From assembly GCA_003508835.1 (NCBI GenBank), contig PUFA01000183.1, positions 1,302,001-1,366,000 of the forward strand: a stretch of 64,000 nt of DNA. Direction: 5' to 3'. The notes beneath the pieces were generated by a model. The model was not told the DNA's origin. It made no database searches and saw only the letters and a list, made by a program, of their open reading frames with translations. Below are positions 36,000 to 48,899 of this stretch, piece after piece. Source of the DNA: Eonycteris spelaea. Lineage: Eukaryota > Chordata > Mammalia > Chiroptera > Pteropodidae. A program made the translations under genes and the position numbers. Numbering within the stretch: the first letter of the stretch is position 1; each line of letters begins with the position of its first letter.

Positions 36000-36440
36000 A
36001 GTGGCTCTGTATAGTATAAAGAATTTTTAATTAGGAGGTCACATTCAAAACCCAAATCTGTCATTGAGTGTCTATGAAAGTTACCTTACCTATCTAGGCC
36101 TTAATTTCCTGTCTTAAAATGAGGCAGTTGACTAGATGATATCTAAAGACTTTTTACATATTAAATTCTGTCTTCTGTTCTATGCTGTAGAGAAGCTCAT
36201 TTAGGAATTCTCTTTGTAGGAATAGTAGCTTGAGAGGTGATAAGGGATTCATTAGCTGTCAAGTATATAAAATGTAAACATTTTCTAGATTCAGATATAG
36301 GGTGCCAACTGCTGTAAGCTTTAACAGGAAATTTAACCCCTTTATTATCTGTAAAATAGGATAATGTTACTGTCTTCCTCAAGATTGGTGGGACCATTGA
36401 ACGAAATAATGTATAAGTATCAAATTCTGTGGCACATAGT
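36000..36440 (+). repeat. MIR fragments
   Basis: 36060-36180 ('aagttaccttacctatctag ... aaaatgaggcag') and 36350-36440 ('gtaaaataggataatg ... gtggcacatagtaaattc') show MIR order. Diverged. Confidence 0.55.
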
Positions 36441-37729
36441 AAATTCATTAAACTTTAGCCATTATTAATATTAATTAGCTTAGATGAGAGAGGAGAAATC
36501 ACTACATAAGTTGGAGCTAATTTGTTTCCTTATTTAGAGTTATTACCAGTTTTTTTACTGTAACTATATTACCCAATCACAAATATTTGAGCACCTGTCA
36601 TATACCATATTGCTTATATTTGGTTATTTTCTTTGATTAATTTTAAAAAAGTCAAAACTGAATTTTTTACGGCTCATGTGACATGCTGTTAAATTGCTTT
36701 CCCAGATTAGTTACAAGTACCTTATTTTCAATAGACAAAAAAAATTTTAAATATAGAGACCTAGATCAAGGGTTAAACTTTAAATAAAATCAAAGATCAT
36801 ATTAAAATTCCAAGTTTGTTATACACATTTTGTTACATGTTACCAAAAAAAACCTTCAATGAGTTAATATGCTAATGTTTTACCCATGTGTGGGAGGTGG
36901 TTATCTTTTATTGGCAGTATGTTCAGTTCAACAATGAATATTTCAATTTATGGTCTCTGTTAATATGCCCCAGGGACATACAAAGATGTATATGATCTGA
37001 TCTTACTAGTTATATTTAATGATGGAGCTGGAGTAGGAATCGTCAGGGAGATAGAAGGAAAAATCAGGAAAGACTAGTATACCACAAACAAGGAGGATTT
37101 CAAAGTTTAGAATAACCCAACTTGGAGAATGGGTGAAGGGGGTCCAGAGGTATAGAAGCTTCCAGTTATAAAATAAATAAGCCATGGGGATGTATTGTAC
37201 AGCATGACTACAGTTAATAAGACTGCATTGCATATTTGAAATTTACAAAAAGAATAGATCTTAAAAGTCTTTATCATTAAAAAAAATAATCTTGTAACTG
37301 TGTATGGATCAGATGTTAATTGAACTTATTGTGTTAATCATTCCTGTGTCTTAGGTCTAAAGACAGCAAAGTGGAAATACGAATTTCATTTAAAAAGCTT
37401 CTTTCTCATAATTCTTACTGGACACTAGAGAGATGGAAAGAGAGAGAACAGTATTTAAATCTGATTCAGTTTTCTATCTTATTTTTCCTTAATAGAATAA
37501 TACTAGTTTGTGGAACCATTCTAGCAGGTAGAATATTTGTTTAGGTGGAAAAAAAATGCTATTGCTAAACTCTTGGCTTTCTGAAATAGGTAATTAAAAG
37601 TTGTAGATATAAAATCAATTTTACAAATTAAGATTATTTCTAAATAGCATTGGGAAATAGAAGACAAATAAGAGAGACAGGTACTACTTGTGTGTATCTC
37701 AGATACCTCAATATCCTGCATATCCAAAC
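36441..37729. other. CKAP2 intron 7, nothing certain
   Basis: AT-rich; A-rich and L1-like text near 37090-37280. No exon seen. Confidence 0.4.
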
Positions 37730-39480
37730 TTGAACACGTCATTTCCCCCTAAACCTTATCCTTCTTTTGGTTCCCTGTCTCAATAACTCATACTGTTCTC
37801 CAAGCCAGAAACCTTGGGATTATTATATATTTCGCTGCTTTCCCACAACCACACCCTTGTTCCTCAGCCAGTCAAATTCAGTTTAGCTTCATAAGCATCT
37901 CTTAAAATCCATCTACTCCTCTTCACCCTTATTTTCATTACAGCTCTTGCCTGGACTACCATAATAGTCCCATAACTTACCTGCTTCTCTACTCTTGCTT
38001 CAATCCATTCTCAACACCGCAACCAAAATGCCCTATCATTAACTGCTTAAAATTCCTGAATCCAGCCTCTTGTCATTCTTTCATTCCTCTCATACCTGAA
38101 TTTCCTTCTTTACTTTTTTTTTTAAATTTCCTAGAAAGGACTATACTATCTATCTATTTTGCCTTGGGTCTTGTCAGTCTTCTACTTTTAACCTGATTCC
38201 TCCTTATATTTTAGACCTCAATTCAGATATTACTCTTTGGAGTAGTCTCCAATAGCCCTTTCTTCCTGACCAACTAGATTAGATGTATCTGTTTTGTGCT
38301 CCCTGTTTTTTTCTCTGTGCAGTATTATTGTACTTGATTGCTTGTTTGCCTCTGTCTTTTGCACTGTAAACTTGGTAGACAAGACAGTGTCTGATCTTCC
38401 TCATTATTGCATCCTCAGTGTTAATGCAATGCTTCGCTCGTAAATATTTGTTGAATTAAAGAATTCATATTCCCTCTCCCACTTCCAACTTCTTCCCACT
38501 AAAAGAACTACATTCACTTTATCATGTAACTGAAACATCTTAGTAAAAACCTCTAATATTTTCCTAATAATCAAATCTAGAGGTCTTTTCAGCTTAATGG
38601 ATTTATCAGATGTCTCCCAAGTATTTTACATCTAACATGTTTTATTTTGGATTCTTCGTTCTTCCTTTATTGCTTCCCCATACCACCATCTCTTCCTCCC
38701 AAAAAGAAAGGAAAGAGAAAAAAATTCTCTTCTGTCATTAAAGACTCCTAAGCAAGAAATTGTTGAAGGGTTGCTCCTAATATGTACACTAATTCAGACA
38801 TACACATGCATTCATTTGTTTATTAACTCCTAGCTCAGAAAAAACTCTTAAACTGGGCTCTTCCTTTCACTGCCTATCTCTGATGCCTTGCTTAGGCTGT
38901 TATAACAGCTTTGTCTTCTTGCCATCACATATTATTAGTTTTCATTCCCTACCATTCTAAAGCATCCTTTATAGTGACCAAATCTAATCATATCTTTGTC
39001 TCTCCAGTGCATTTTTTTTTTTTTACCAAACTCCTTACACATAAAGTTCATTACAATCTAGCCCCTTCCTACCTATCAAAACTCATCACCTCCTACCCAC
39101 ATTCTGACCTTGCTCCTTATCCTGTATTCAGAGCACACTGCCCTTTAATGTTGTCTTAATAGATTGTTTTCTTTAAGTTTCATACAAGGTTATCTTCCTT
39201 GGTCTTGTCAAGTACTCATTTTTCAAGATCCAGCATGAATGCCACTCATGAAGCCTTCCCTAGCCATCTCCCTGTCCCATAAGCAAAGTTAGTTAATTCT
39301 TTTAATGGATTCTTACTTCCATTACAACCTTTTTCTGTTTTATAATTATTTTATATATGTCTTCTCCATGGAATGTGAACTTCTTAAAGAACAGGAATGA
39401 CGTCATTCTTATATTGTATCTATAATCCCTGACACATGGGAGTTAATATTTGTTAATTAGTCGTCAGCAGTTTTTGCTTA
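37730..39480 (+). repeat. L2 LINE copies
   Basis: Repeated L2 3' landmarks: 'agccagaaaccttgggatt' (37800), 'aaatatttgttgaatt' (38441), 'ctccatggaatgtgaactt' (39363). Several overlapping or tandem ancient fragments in CKAP2 intron 7. Confidence 0.65.
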
Positions 39481-39606
39481 TGAAAAGTAATGGTTAAGAG
39501 AGATTGGTTATTTTATTTTGAAAATCTGGCCTATGCATACTTCAATGTTTTCTGATTCTGTTCTTTAAATTTGACAGAAAGCTTAATCTATAATGTATTT
39601 CTATAG

Positions 39607-39850
39607 GACAAAATTTTGAGGAGGCTTGTGCAACCAAGGAACCAATCCAAGAAGTCAACTTTGAAGATATTGGTGGAAGTAATCTAGAGTCAGGAAACCC
39701 GGAAATAGAAAATGTGGTATTTCAAGATTGTGAAATAGAGCAAGATGACAAAACAAAACATCCAACCACTGATATTAAAACCCCTAGTACAGAAACTAGG
39801 GAGAGTTGCTTAATTAAATATAATGTGTCTACTACACCATACTTGCAAAG
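39607..39850 (+). pseudogene. CKAP2: CKAP2 exon 8
   Basis: 244 bp, acceptor TATAG|GA, donor AAAG|GTAAGC, fully open. Acidic segment followed by the conserved CLIKYNVSTTPYLQ. No lesion. Confidence 0.87.
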
Positions 39851-40340
39851 GTAAGCTCTTAAACTGTCATGTGCTATGATTTGTTTTTACACTTAAGGGA
39901 ATAAGTATGGTATTTTAAAATCTTTAAGATTGCTTCTGATTAGAATTACTATTTGTTAATAGAAAGGTTCAAACAAATTGAATGTCATTGGGACATTTCA
40001 CCTTTTAAATACTGTATTTGCTTTCTCTAAATATTGCCATTTTGAAAAAAAATTTTACATCATTTTATTTAGTTGCTGACTGTACTATTGATAACAGGTC
40101 TTATAATTCATCAGTTAGCCAATTCTACAAATATTCAAGTTATCTACTGTGTATGAGTTATAACAAAAATAGAGAAAAGAATAAGTTCTTTATTTCAAGG
40201 AGCTTGCAGTACCTCTTTTCTATAAGAGAATCACATGGTTGTAACATATAAGTTATAGTATGATAAATAGCACCAAACTACAAAGTAAAAAATATTAACA
40301 TACTTTTAATTATGCAAATAATTTTGTGGGTTTTTTTTAG

Positions 40341-40594
40341 TGTAAAAAGAAGATTCAGTTTGATGAAATGAATTCTATGTTTAAAGAGCTGAAGTTTCTA
40401 ACACCAGTTAGACGTTCTCGACGTCTTCAAGACAAGAATTCTAAATTGCCAGATATGTTAAAAGACCATTATCCTTGCGTGTCTTCATTGGAACAGTTAA
40501 CAGAGTGGGAGATGAAACTGATGCTTTTATATGCCGCCCTAATGCAGCACTGTGCCGGATGTATACAGAGACGGAAACAACAGAAGAAAAATAA
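40341..40594 (+). pseudogene. CKAP2: CKAP2 exon 9, terminal coding part
   Basis: Acceptor TTTTTTTTAG|T. The spliced frame ends at TGA 40369. The conserved C-terminal domain (FKELKFLTPVRRSRR ... CVSSLEQLTE) reads from about 40356 in a second frame, and its last part (TDAFICRPNAALCRMY) in a third from 40517 to TAA 40592-40594. The second frame would otherwise run on to 40721. Confidence 0.85.
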
Positions 40595-40836
40595 GGCTAT
40601 GCTAAGGAATGAGGATTTTATTCCTGGGGTGTTTTGTTTGTGGTTTGTATGTCTTTCAGGAGTTGGCCAGGTACCCAAGTATTCATGGCAGGAAGCTCTT
40701 TCACTAACATTGACATTATAGTAGGTGTTGCCTTCTATGCGTCAGAAAGCTAAATCCTACATTATCTCTGCAAAGATTTTTCTCTTAAGTTAGGTAAATT
40801 TTGTCAACTAGCTTACTATGTTCCTTGAATATGATT

Positions 40837-40842
40837 AATAAA
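40837..40842 (+). terminator. CKAP2 polyadenylation signal
   Basis: AATAAA about 240 nt after the conserved CKAP2 stop codon, followed by a T/G-rich stretch ('tcactggtgtttct'). The likely transcript end is near 40860. Confidence 0.6.
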
Positions 40843-40859
40843 TGTCATTCATGTTTCAC

Positions 40860-42700
40860 TGGTGTTTCTAAAATAACTAACACTTAATCTTGTTTTGTAA
40901 TATAAAAATTCACTATTAAATCATGTCCCTTGAAAACATGATAGTTCAATATTGTAAACAGTTCTCTTCTCCCCACACACATAAGTATTACCAAAAAATT
41001 GTTTTATGTCTTTGAACTGATATTTAAATGGCATAGATCCTCTACTAACTCAATTGTTCAAATAAGTAATTGGTCATTGTAAGAGATTGGATAACTTTAA
41101 AACTGTAATATGATGTGGTTGAAAATCTCATACATAGTCTTATTACGTTCATATATTCATTTGTATAATAGCATCTATTTCTATTTATTTTCTCTCTAGA
41201 GAATAGAATTGTGTTTTTTAAACTCTATACCCAATATGAATACAATAAAATATCTACATAATAAGGTTTCAGTGACATTTAAGGATGTTGATATATGGTA
41301 CATGAGCTTTGAAGTCCAACAGACCTATAATCAAAATCTTGACTCCTGCCTTCCCTTAAAAGTTAAGTTACCCTGGAGAAATTACTTAGTTGAAACTAAT
41401 CTTTGTGAAGGATAAAGTAGAGATAATCCCTTCTGGTCAGTTTGTACCATATCATCTGCTTATCCCCCCTGGTCGAATGGCCAAAATGGATACCTGACCC
41501 AAGCTGGACTGTCAGAATCCTTTTCATAGGTTTTTGGAATCAGGACTTCCAAACCAATCTTTTCCATGTAGTTAGACCTGAAATATGTAAATATGAGGTA
41601 CTGGATGATCATATGAAGGTTGGGTAGTAAAAGGTTACCAGTCAATGGAACAACAAGTAACTACCCAGGGAAAAGATTCCTGCCTAGAGTTTTACTATTG
41701 ACAGTCGGTTGTGTATCCAAATATACTCATGTTAAATCTGAATGCAGATAAACCAGAGTCCCTCTACTCCAATCTCACTACCGTCCTAAATGTAAAATTA
41801 GTATGGTAACTTTCCAAACTTTTTCTGTGTTTAACATCTACATAGACAAGTACATAAATGTGTGTATGTAGATTTTGTGGATGGTTTTGCTTTGTTGGAT
41901 ATGACTGGCACATACTTCATATATGGTTTGCAGCTTGCTTTTTTTCTAATTTACTAAGTCAAGGAACTTTTCATTGGCATAGATCAACGTAACCCTAAGA
42001 CTACATGGGAGTTTAGTAAATGATAAATTTTACATTTCAATAAAGTAAAGATGACTGTGAACCACCCAACCATTTTGAGAGCAAGAAATTTCAATCTCTA
42101 CACCACCTGGCATAAATAAATTCCAGGTAGAAAAATAAGTATATTAGGATGAAATGTAAAAGACCTTTATTTCCTTAGGATAGAGCTTTCTTAAGGCATT
42201 TCTAAAGGAATCTTTAAAAGGTATGGTAGAGCACACAACACAGACTTCAGCAGCACTTAGCAGCAGGACTAGTTCTTCCTCTGGGTAGACTGCACAACAT
42301 TCAGGATCCAGACCAATTACCACACCTCGATCTTCAAAATTCTGTGAGGAGGTGGATTGTGAAACTAGAACCCTATGCCCAAGATACTATTCAATGTTGA
42401 GGGCAAAATAACTCAAAACATGCAAGGATTCAGTCTACTGTTCATAAACTTCCCTGAAGTATTCCAGTTTTATTCCAGTGAGGCAAATAAATCTATTTAA
42501 AAGAATTGTTAGGCCACATCAATTAAAAAAGTGAAGTCTACATAATTGCAGAATTAAAAACATGAAATGAAAATACTCCAATGATTTCAACAGGAGAGAT
42601 GTCAAAGTGGAGAATTAAAGCTAATTTTGCTAATCAGCATGTTATATTTGGGAGCAGGATATGCAGAAATTTATGTGTACTCATTGTTAAGCACTAGGGG
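40860..42700. other. Intergenic between CKAP2 and NEK3, diffuse repeats
   Basis: MIR-like at 41300-41430 and old antisense L1 at 41790-42000 ('gtttgcagcttgcttttttt'). No gene seen; small frames are not convincing. Confidence 0.45.
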
Positions 42701-43170
42701 TTTAAATATTAAAATATAAAATGTGAGGGTAGGACCCAGCAATTCCATTCCTAAGTATCAGGAAAATGAAAACATGCCCCAACAAGATATGCACGAAGAT
42801 GTCTTATTCATATTAGCCAAAACAAAACAACCCAAAAGTCCATCAACTGATGGATGAAAAAACATTGTATGCTGTGTCCACACAATGGAAATGAAAGCAA
42901 AAGGAATGGAATTAAGACATAAAAGAAGCCAGACAACATGACATACTATATGATCCCATGATCTGAAATTCTAGAAGAAAACACTGACAAAGCAGATCAG
43001 AAGTTAACCTGGGCCAGGGATTGGGGGTGAGAAATGTCTGGGAGTGATGAAAATGTTCTGTATTTTAATTGTTACATGGTTGCACATTTGCCAAAACTTA
43101 TTGAAGTGTCCTCAAATGGGTGAATTTCATTATATGTAAATCATATCTCAAAACAGTATGCTTTACCTTC
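42700..43170 (+). mobile_element. L1 3' end, sense
   Basis: 'aggacccagcaattccattc', 'ccatcaactgatggatga', 'atactatatgatcccatgat' and 'ttgttacatggttgcac' are the sense-orientation 3' end of L1. Confidence 0.75.
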
Positions 43171-44395
43171 AAAAACAAGGATATCTACTAAAAACATAAA
43201 AATAGAATATTATCTCCAACCACTTAGGGGAAGTAGGGGCTCCGACGGGTATTCAACCCACGGAGTTAACCACACAGACAGACGCATGGGGAGCTCCAGC
43301 TGTTCCAGCCCAAATGGCAGACTAGAGAGAGCTCACCTCTCTGATGACTACAGCTCCCAACCTTCAGGCTGCCCCCACCTGATGCTAAGTGGAGCAGGTT
43401 CTCAGGTCTGAATTATTTTCATCAATGTTTCAGAAGCAGAGCAGTGTTCGTGCCTGCTTGAAACTGCCCTTAGAGCATCCCTCATTTCTATATTCATGGC
43501 TTTTAGTGAAACTATGTTAAGACCTAGCTCACTTGATACATAAGAGGAAGCTTATTAAAATTTAAGACAATTCTTTTTTTCTCTATCAACAAGGCTTAGA
43601 ATTTAAAAAACTATTAGGAATTCAGGAAAATTAACTTTGAAATTCAAAGGTCATTGGGCATCATAGTAATTTAATTTTGAAAATGTTTGTTGTATCTGTA
43701 CTTTTTACGAGGACAGAATCTTGCTCTCTAATTAGTTCCTGCCTGTTCATTGTACCCCCATATACTACAAAGCTGAGAGTGACGTCTACAATTGGCCTAT
43801 TGTGTTATCACTGAAGACCATTACTTTTCCACCTTTTGGGGGTCAGAGCATCCAACGATATTAGTGGTTTCAATTGGTGATTTTTGCATTGTCTCCATCT
43901 CTCCCCATCCCCGCCCCCATCCAGGGACACTTCAATATTGAAAGACAGTTTTAGTTGTCATGAGTGAGGGAAGGGGTGGGGAGAAGGCCAGAGACACTAC
44001 CAAACAACCTACAAAGCACGGGACCATCCCACTCCACCCAGCCCCCGTAACAAAATTTATCCAGCCCAAGCTGTTAACAGCACTGAGGTTGAGAAGCCCT
44101 GAACTAGATGACGCCTCCTCTGTCCTTGTTGAATGCCATCTAATGATGCTCAGTCACTCCATCACCTCTCGTTCCAATGAACGTTGCCTCCTACTTCAAC
44201 TGATTCCTAGGTCACATACTGACTTGGGTATTGCCAAGAATTGCTCCACTTCTGAAATCTTGATGTTATGGTCCTGTTCTCTTCACAGCTACTCTCCTGC
44301 CGGCTTTCTTTCTCCCTGCTCCCTCTGTATGTATTTTTTACTTCATTTAGACCTCTGTTCATCAAATGCTTTCTTTCCCCACATTGTGACTTTTT
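43171..44395. other. Intergenic, unassigned
   Basis: A 145-codon frame at 43960-44397 has no recognised motif, and part of it reads like L2 text. Nothing else seen. Confidence 0.35.
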
Positions 44396-44399
44396 AGAC

Positions 44400-44720
44400 C
44401 AGTACTAGAAATAGAAATATATTGCAAGATATATACGTAATTTAAAATATTCTAGTAGCTATGGTTTAAAAAAGTAAAAAAAACAGGTACAATTAATTAA
44501 TTTTCATAATGTTTTACTTAACCCAATATATTCAAAATATCAGCTCAGCATTAATCAATACACAAACTATCAATGGAACATTTTACTTTTTTGTACAAAT
44601 TCTTTAGAACCCTGTGTGTATGTTACACTTAGAGCACATTTCTATTCACACTAGCCACTTTTCCAGTGCTCAACTGCCACACATCTCGTGGCTACATATT
44701 GGATGATGCCAGTCTGGACT
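44400..44720. repeat. Old DNA-transposon-like repeat, copy 2
   Basis: Diverged, co-linear copy of the element at 23642-23950, starting near 'tagaaatagaaatatat' and ending near 'cgtggctacatattgga'. Confidence 0.55.
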
Positions 44721-46023
44721 TTACTTCCTTCACAGGGATAGATGCCAAGTGTGTTATTCCAACCATTCTTACAACAGCACCCCCAATTCTTTCACCCAGT
44801 GTTCTTCTGTTTTGCTTATCTGTATAATCTCAATTTTAGATTAATCCAACCACCTCAGTGCTAGAGACAATTACACAGCTATGCACTGGCATCACTCTGA
44901 GCTGCTCAGAAGCCTTGGTCCACACTACTTCCCTCTCATATTCTGACAATAATCAAAACTTCACTACTCAGAGTTTTACTGTATTTACTTATAAACAAAT
45001 ATTAAAATCTTGATTAAAAAAATTCCTCTTGAAGGTTTCTGTCCAAACTATATAGATTACTTATAATTTTCTATTTCATAAGAAAAATTGAGTCCCTCAA
45101 TATTCCTTCTTTTCTAATATTGTCTACATCAATATACACATCCCTATGTCCTCCTCTGGTCTCAGAAGCAAACCTGTCCGTCATCTATCCAGTCTAAGGC
45201 TAATCTTCTTATTGGATTCTTACATAGAAAGGTTTAATTACTTCTTGTATTAGTTTCGTATTGCTTCAGTCTCAACTAGATCTTTCTGGTCTCTGCCTCT
45301 AGTATTTTCAGCTTCTCTTTCCTTCCATTGATTTATTATCTTAACATATAACTGTACCTACAATTTCCCCATTAATAAAATAATTCTCAGAATCTTGTAT
45401 TTCTCTCTACCCATAGTTATCACCCCCTCTCTCCTTCCCTTATGGCTAAGATTCTTGAAAGTATCCTATACTCTTTGGTTCTTCTGACCATCCCACCTCA
45501 ACTACTGTAATCTGGTTTCTCCCTCTCTTCAAGATTACCTATGACCTCCTGTTGCTAAATCTAATGGGTCCTCGTCAGACTTTGTAACTCGGTCACCTTT
45601 TTGACACTGTTTACTAATGCAACAATATTGTAGTGTAGCAGTTAAGTGAGACTCTGGACCATTAGAACATTCTAGTTTACCATCATTACTAGCTGTGGGA
45701 CGTGAGGCAAGTAACTTAACCTCTCTGTGCCTCAGCAATAATACTGCACTATCTTTAGGGTTATTTTGAAGATTAAATGATTAATAGCTAACACTATTTA
45801 GTCCTGTTCTAAGCACTTTATAGGTATTAACTCACTTAAAACAGTGCCTAGCCTTCTAGCAACTTGTATATATCATCAATAATAATAATATTTTATTATT
45901 TCCAATCCCTACCCAGTTCAGAGGCTTCCCTGGCTGGGATCTAAGCTTGGCATAGCTGTAGAGAAGAGGGGCCAGATCTGTACTCAGTGTCCCCACTTCC
46001 CCATCCTTACCAGTCTATGCTTG
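44721..46023 (+). repeat. L2 and MIR fragments
   Basis: 45400-45600 reads like L2. 45615-45860 is a MIR ('tagctgtgggacgtgaggca', 'cttaacctctctgtgcctca'). The rest is unassigned. Confidence 0.5.
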
Positions 46024-46028
46024 CTGAT

Positions 46029-46401
46029 TGTTATGTGTTGAATGTCACCCTAAAGGCTGTTAGAGCCACAACCCCTCACTACCTCAGACTGTGCCTTATT
46101 TGGAATAGTCATTGCAGATGTGATTAAGATGGGATCATATTGGTTTTGGGTGGCCCCTGATCCAATATGCCTGGGAAGATAAATGTAAAGAGACACAAGG
46201 AAAAAGATGGCATTCTCCAAGCCAAAGAGGACCTGGGCCCAGCTCTGCCTGGAACAGGTCCCTCCCTCAGGCCTCAGAACTGATCCTGCCAAGCTTTATG
46301 TTGGGCTTCGAGCCTCCTAAACTGTGAGACAATAAATTTCTGTTATTTAAGCCCCTCAGTCTGTGGTACTTTGTTATGGCAGCCCTAGCGAACTAAATAC
46401 A
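46029..46401 (+). mobile_element. Solo MaLR LTR (MLT1/MST-like)
   Basis: TGTTATGTGTTGAATG ... AATACA with the MaLR body ('gtgattaagatgggatcata', 'aaactgtgagacaataaatt' carrying AATAAA, 'ttgttatggcagccctagc'). It is flanked by a perfect 5-bp duplication CTGAT (46024-46028 and 46402-46406), as expected for this group, so both ends are exact. Confidence 0.88.
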
Positions 46402-46934
46402 CTGATGGAACAAGGGAAGGAGTCTCTTTCATGACTGTCCACACGAAGTGGGAAAGGAAAGAGTGAGGCGCTTTTATTACCTTTTCCCCGATGTTGTGAT
46501 GACTGTATCATGCGTGGCTGCATTCTGTGCCGGTTGCTCAGTCTGCAGGCGCAGCACTTCACGGCAACTTAAGCTGTAGCACGTATAGGCACATGCAGTG
46601 GTTCTGTTTTTGTTCTTTATTGAAACAAGTCTCTTTCACTGTGTACAAAGAAGCAAGCAGTGCAGGATGTTGCCCGGTGCTGACCATTTGGAACATCATA
46701 CGGCTACTCTTATCACTACATTGCAGAATAATGGTACATTAAGTCTGACATATTATAGTGTGTACATTTAGCACTTACAAGTTATAACCAGACATTGTTC
46801 TATGTACATATTCTAATATATAATTCTAACATATACTCTAACATACATATCCTAACATATTTATTTTTAATTTTCACAATAGTCCTATGCAATAGGTATT
46901 ATACTTTTACATTGAGAGATTTTAATTACTTGCT

Positions 46935-47230
46935 GTAATAATTTCTGATTACTGCTATAACAAATTAACACAAACTTCGTGGCTTAAAACAACACAAATT
47001 TATAATCTTCTAGAAGTCTGAAGTCTGGAATAGATCTCACTGGACTAAAAATCAACCTATCATCAGGACGGAGTTTCTTCTGGAAGCTCAAGGGGGCAAC
47101 TCCTTTCTTGGCCTTTTCCAGCTTCTTGAGGACACCTGGTGGCCCTTTCCTTTCCTCCATAGTCAGATCTCACTCGGATTAGACCGCTTCTTCTGCCTCT
47201 CTCTTTACCTAAAGGGCACTTGAGATACAT
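46935..47230. repeat. Interspersed repeat, family unassigned
   Basis: 'gctataacaaattaacac', 'gtggcttaaaacaacac' and 'ccttttccagcttcttgagg' are the order of a very common mammalian LTR or DNA repeat that I recognise but cannot name with certainty. Confidence 0.5.
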
Positions 47231-47559
47231 TGGGCCCATTGCGATTATCCAAAATAATCTCTGCATTTTAAAGTTAGCTAGTTAGAACGTTAATTCCATC
47301 TGTAAGCTTAATTCCCTTTTTCCATGTAATTTAACAAATGCACAAAGTCCAGAAAGTGCGATGTGAATATGGGGGGGGGGCGGGGCGGAAAGGGTATTAT
47401 CGCGGGGGTTGGGTATTGTCCCTCTCTCCATACTTGCCCAAGGCCACAGCCAATAAATGACTGCTGTGCCCGTGAAACTCTTGAGCTTGTCCCTCCGTGG
47501 GCTGTTCATTTACACTGGAGACAAAACTGATGTTACTGGCGGCCCCTTTCCCTCAAGTA

Positions 47560-48020
47560 CTGCTGGAATTGTTCTAGAGCCACGCGCGAACAGTTTATAA
47601 CACGCGCCCTTTGTGGACCCGCCTGCTCCGGAACCGCGCCTCCCGCCGGCCGCGGGAAGCCTCCTCGGCGGCGGCCGGAGAGACGCCCGGGCGGCCCGCC
47701 CCGCGAAGCGCGCCCGGTCGCGGGGCGGAGGAACGGCCTCCGGTCGCCGGGAGTTGGGTGAGCTGGCGGGGGCGGCGGGGGCGGCCTCTGGAACGCGGGT
47801 GGTGGCCGGGCGTGGGGCCTGCGGCCCGGGCAGCGCCCGCGCGGGGTGGGTGCGAGTGGGAGAGTCGCCCCGGGCGCTGGAGGACCCGCGCCCCGCGCCG
47901 CCCGGGCCTGGCCGCGCGCCCGCGGCCCCCAGCCCCCGGGGTGCGGCGCGGGTGCGGGCCTGCCAGGCGAGCGGGGTCCCCGCGAGCAAGGATTTGGTGC
48001 GGTGAACTGGATGGTTAGTC
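47560..48020 (+). promoter_or_regulatory. CpG island / NEK3 promoter and probable noncoding exon 1
   Basis: Very GC- and CpG-rich. Long Arg/Ala/Pro frames on both strands are artefacts. A good donor (GTTGG|GTGAGC near 47757) could end a noncoding first exon that splices to the acceptor before 49846. No TATA box seen. A G10 run lies at 47371-47380. Confidence 0.7.
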
Positions 48021-48734
48021 TCTCCCATGGTGCAGTCACCCCGCACGCACCTTCTCAGCCTCACTGTATCTCACCCGTGATCCCGCTTCTGGGCATCACT
48101 TTCTTGGTGTTCTCATAGGCGTGCGAAGAGACAGTTTTGTCACATTCAGAGTATATACAAGTCTCTCACTAATCTTACGGGTGTAATGTTGAGTAACAGG
48201 GCAAATGTGGCAGAGAAGTTCAAATGTGGTTTTCAGCCAAGAGTGTCTGTGGTTGCTATGTTTATTGGTTACCGTCTATTACATAGAATAAAGACATTGA
48301 AGAAAAAAAGAATAGGAGTATGAGAAAACTTGGCCTCCTTGTTAAAGCATGTAATACCAGGGGTCACTTAGAATACTGGCAGAGAACTTTTTTCTTTTAG
48401 GTCCCTAAATATACTGAAAGACCTAACCGTTCTTGAAAGTTGTCTTGAAGACAGTGCATCTGATTTGGTTGTATGGAGAAATTATTTCTAGAGTTTCCTG
48501 GTAATTCTATGATAAACAAGAATACAGTTTTACAGGTCGCTCAATACTATAGGTTTGGTTTGTGATTTTTTTTTTCTTGACCCTACTCTCTATGCCTCGT
48601 AATTCCCTGTGGTGTGATTTAAAAAACCAAAACCAAAACCGAAACACTACAAGTACTTGCTTCCTGAAAACCAAGTAGACTCATTCCAGTGTTTTTTTCT
48701 GTAATGAAAGAAAAACACCTTTCTAAGATTTTAA
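48021..48734. other. NEK3 first intron, unassigned
   Basis: No exon or named repeat seen between the CpG island and the CAA repeat. Confidence 0.4.
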
Positions 48735-48779
48735 TAACAACAACAACAACAACAACAACAACACAACAACAACAACAAC
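48735..48779. repeat. (CAA)n microsatellite
   Basis: About 15 CAA/ACA units with one interruption (ACACAAC near 48762). Confidence 0.95.
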
Positions 48780-48899
48780 TGCCATTTATTTGGGGTCTCC
48801 TATGTACCAAAGTACTAGGAACTTTATATTTATTCTTTATGTATTAAGCAATCCAACTAGCTGCTTCATCCTGGAAGTATAGGAGACACTGAAGTTCAA

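Larger units (their letters stand above)
22534..40594 (+). pseudogene. CKAP2: CKAP2 locus, nine exons, reading frame broken about twelve times
   Basis: CKAP2 is a microtubule-associated mitotic spindle protein expressed in G2/M and degraded at mitotic exit. Nine exons (about 2.04 kb coding, matching the roughly 680-residue human protein) have AG/GT sites at all boundaries. Conserved peptides are clear: QKLKEQLLKRKT (exon 2), VLGSYRGQIVQSK (exon 4), NEWRAGKGRVLKRPP (exon 5), NIPDAKKLVKYWIC (exon 6), MKSQEKVK (exon 7), CLIKYNVSTTPYLQ (exon 8), FKELKFLTPVRRSRRLQ and PDMLKDHYPCVSSLEQL (exon 9). To stay with the protein, the frame must change once in exon 1, twice in exon 3, three times in exon 4, and twice each in exons 5, 6 and 9; stops follow in most cases. 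Either a recently inactivated gene or a locus with assembly indels. Confidence 0.85.

Noticed and set aside
40594..47500. A further gene between CKAP2 and NEK3
   Set aside because: Only repeats and short frames without conserved motifs; no exon chain.
47510..48118. Overlapping 90-184 codon frames on both strands
   Set aside because: Same CpG-island artefact at the NEK3 promoter; mutually overlapping, no recognisable domains.
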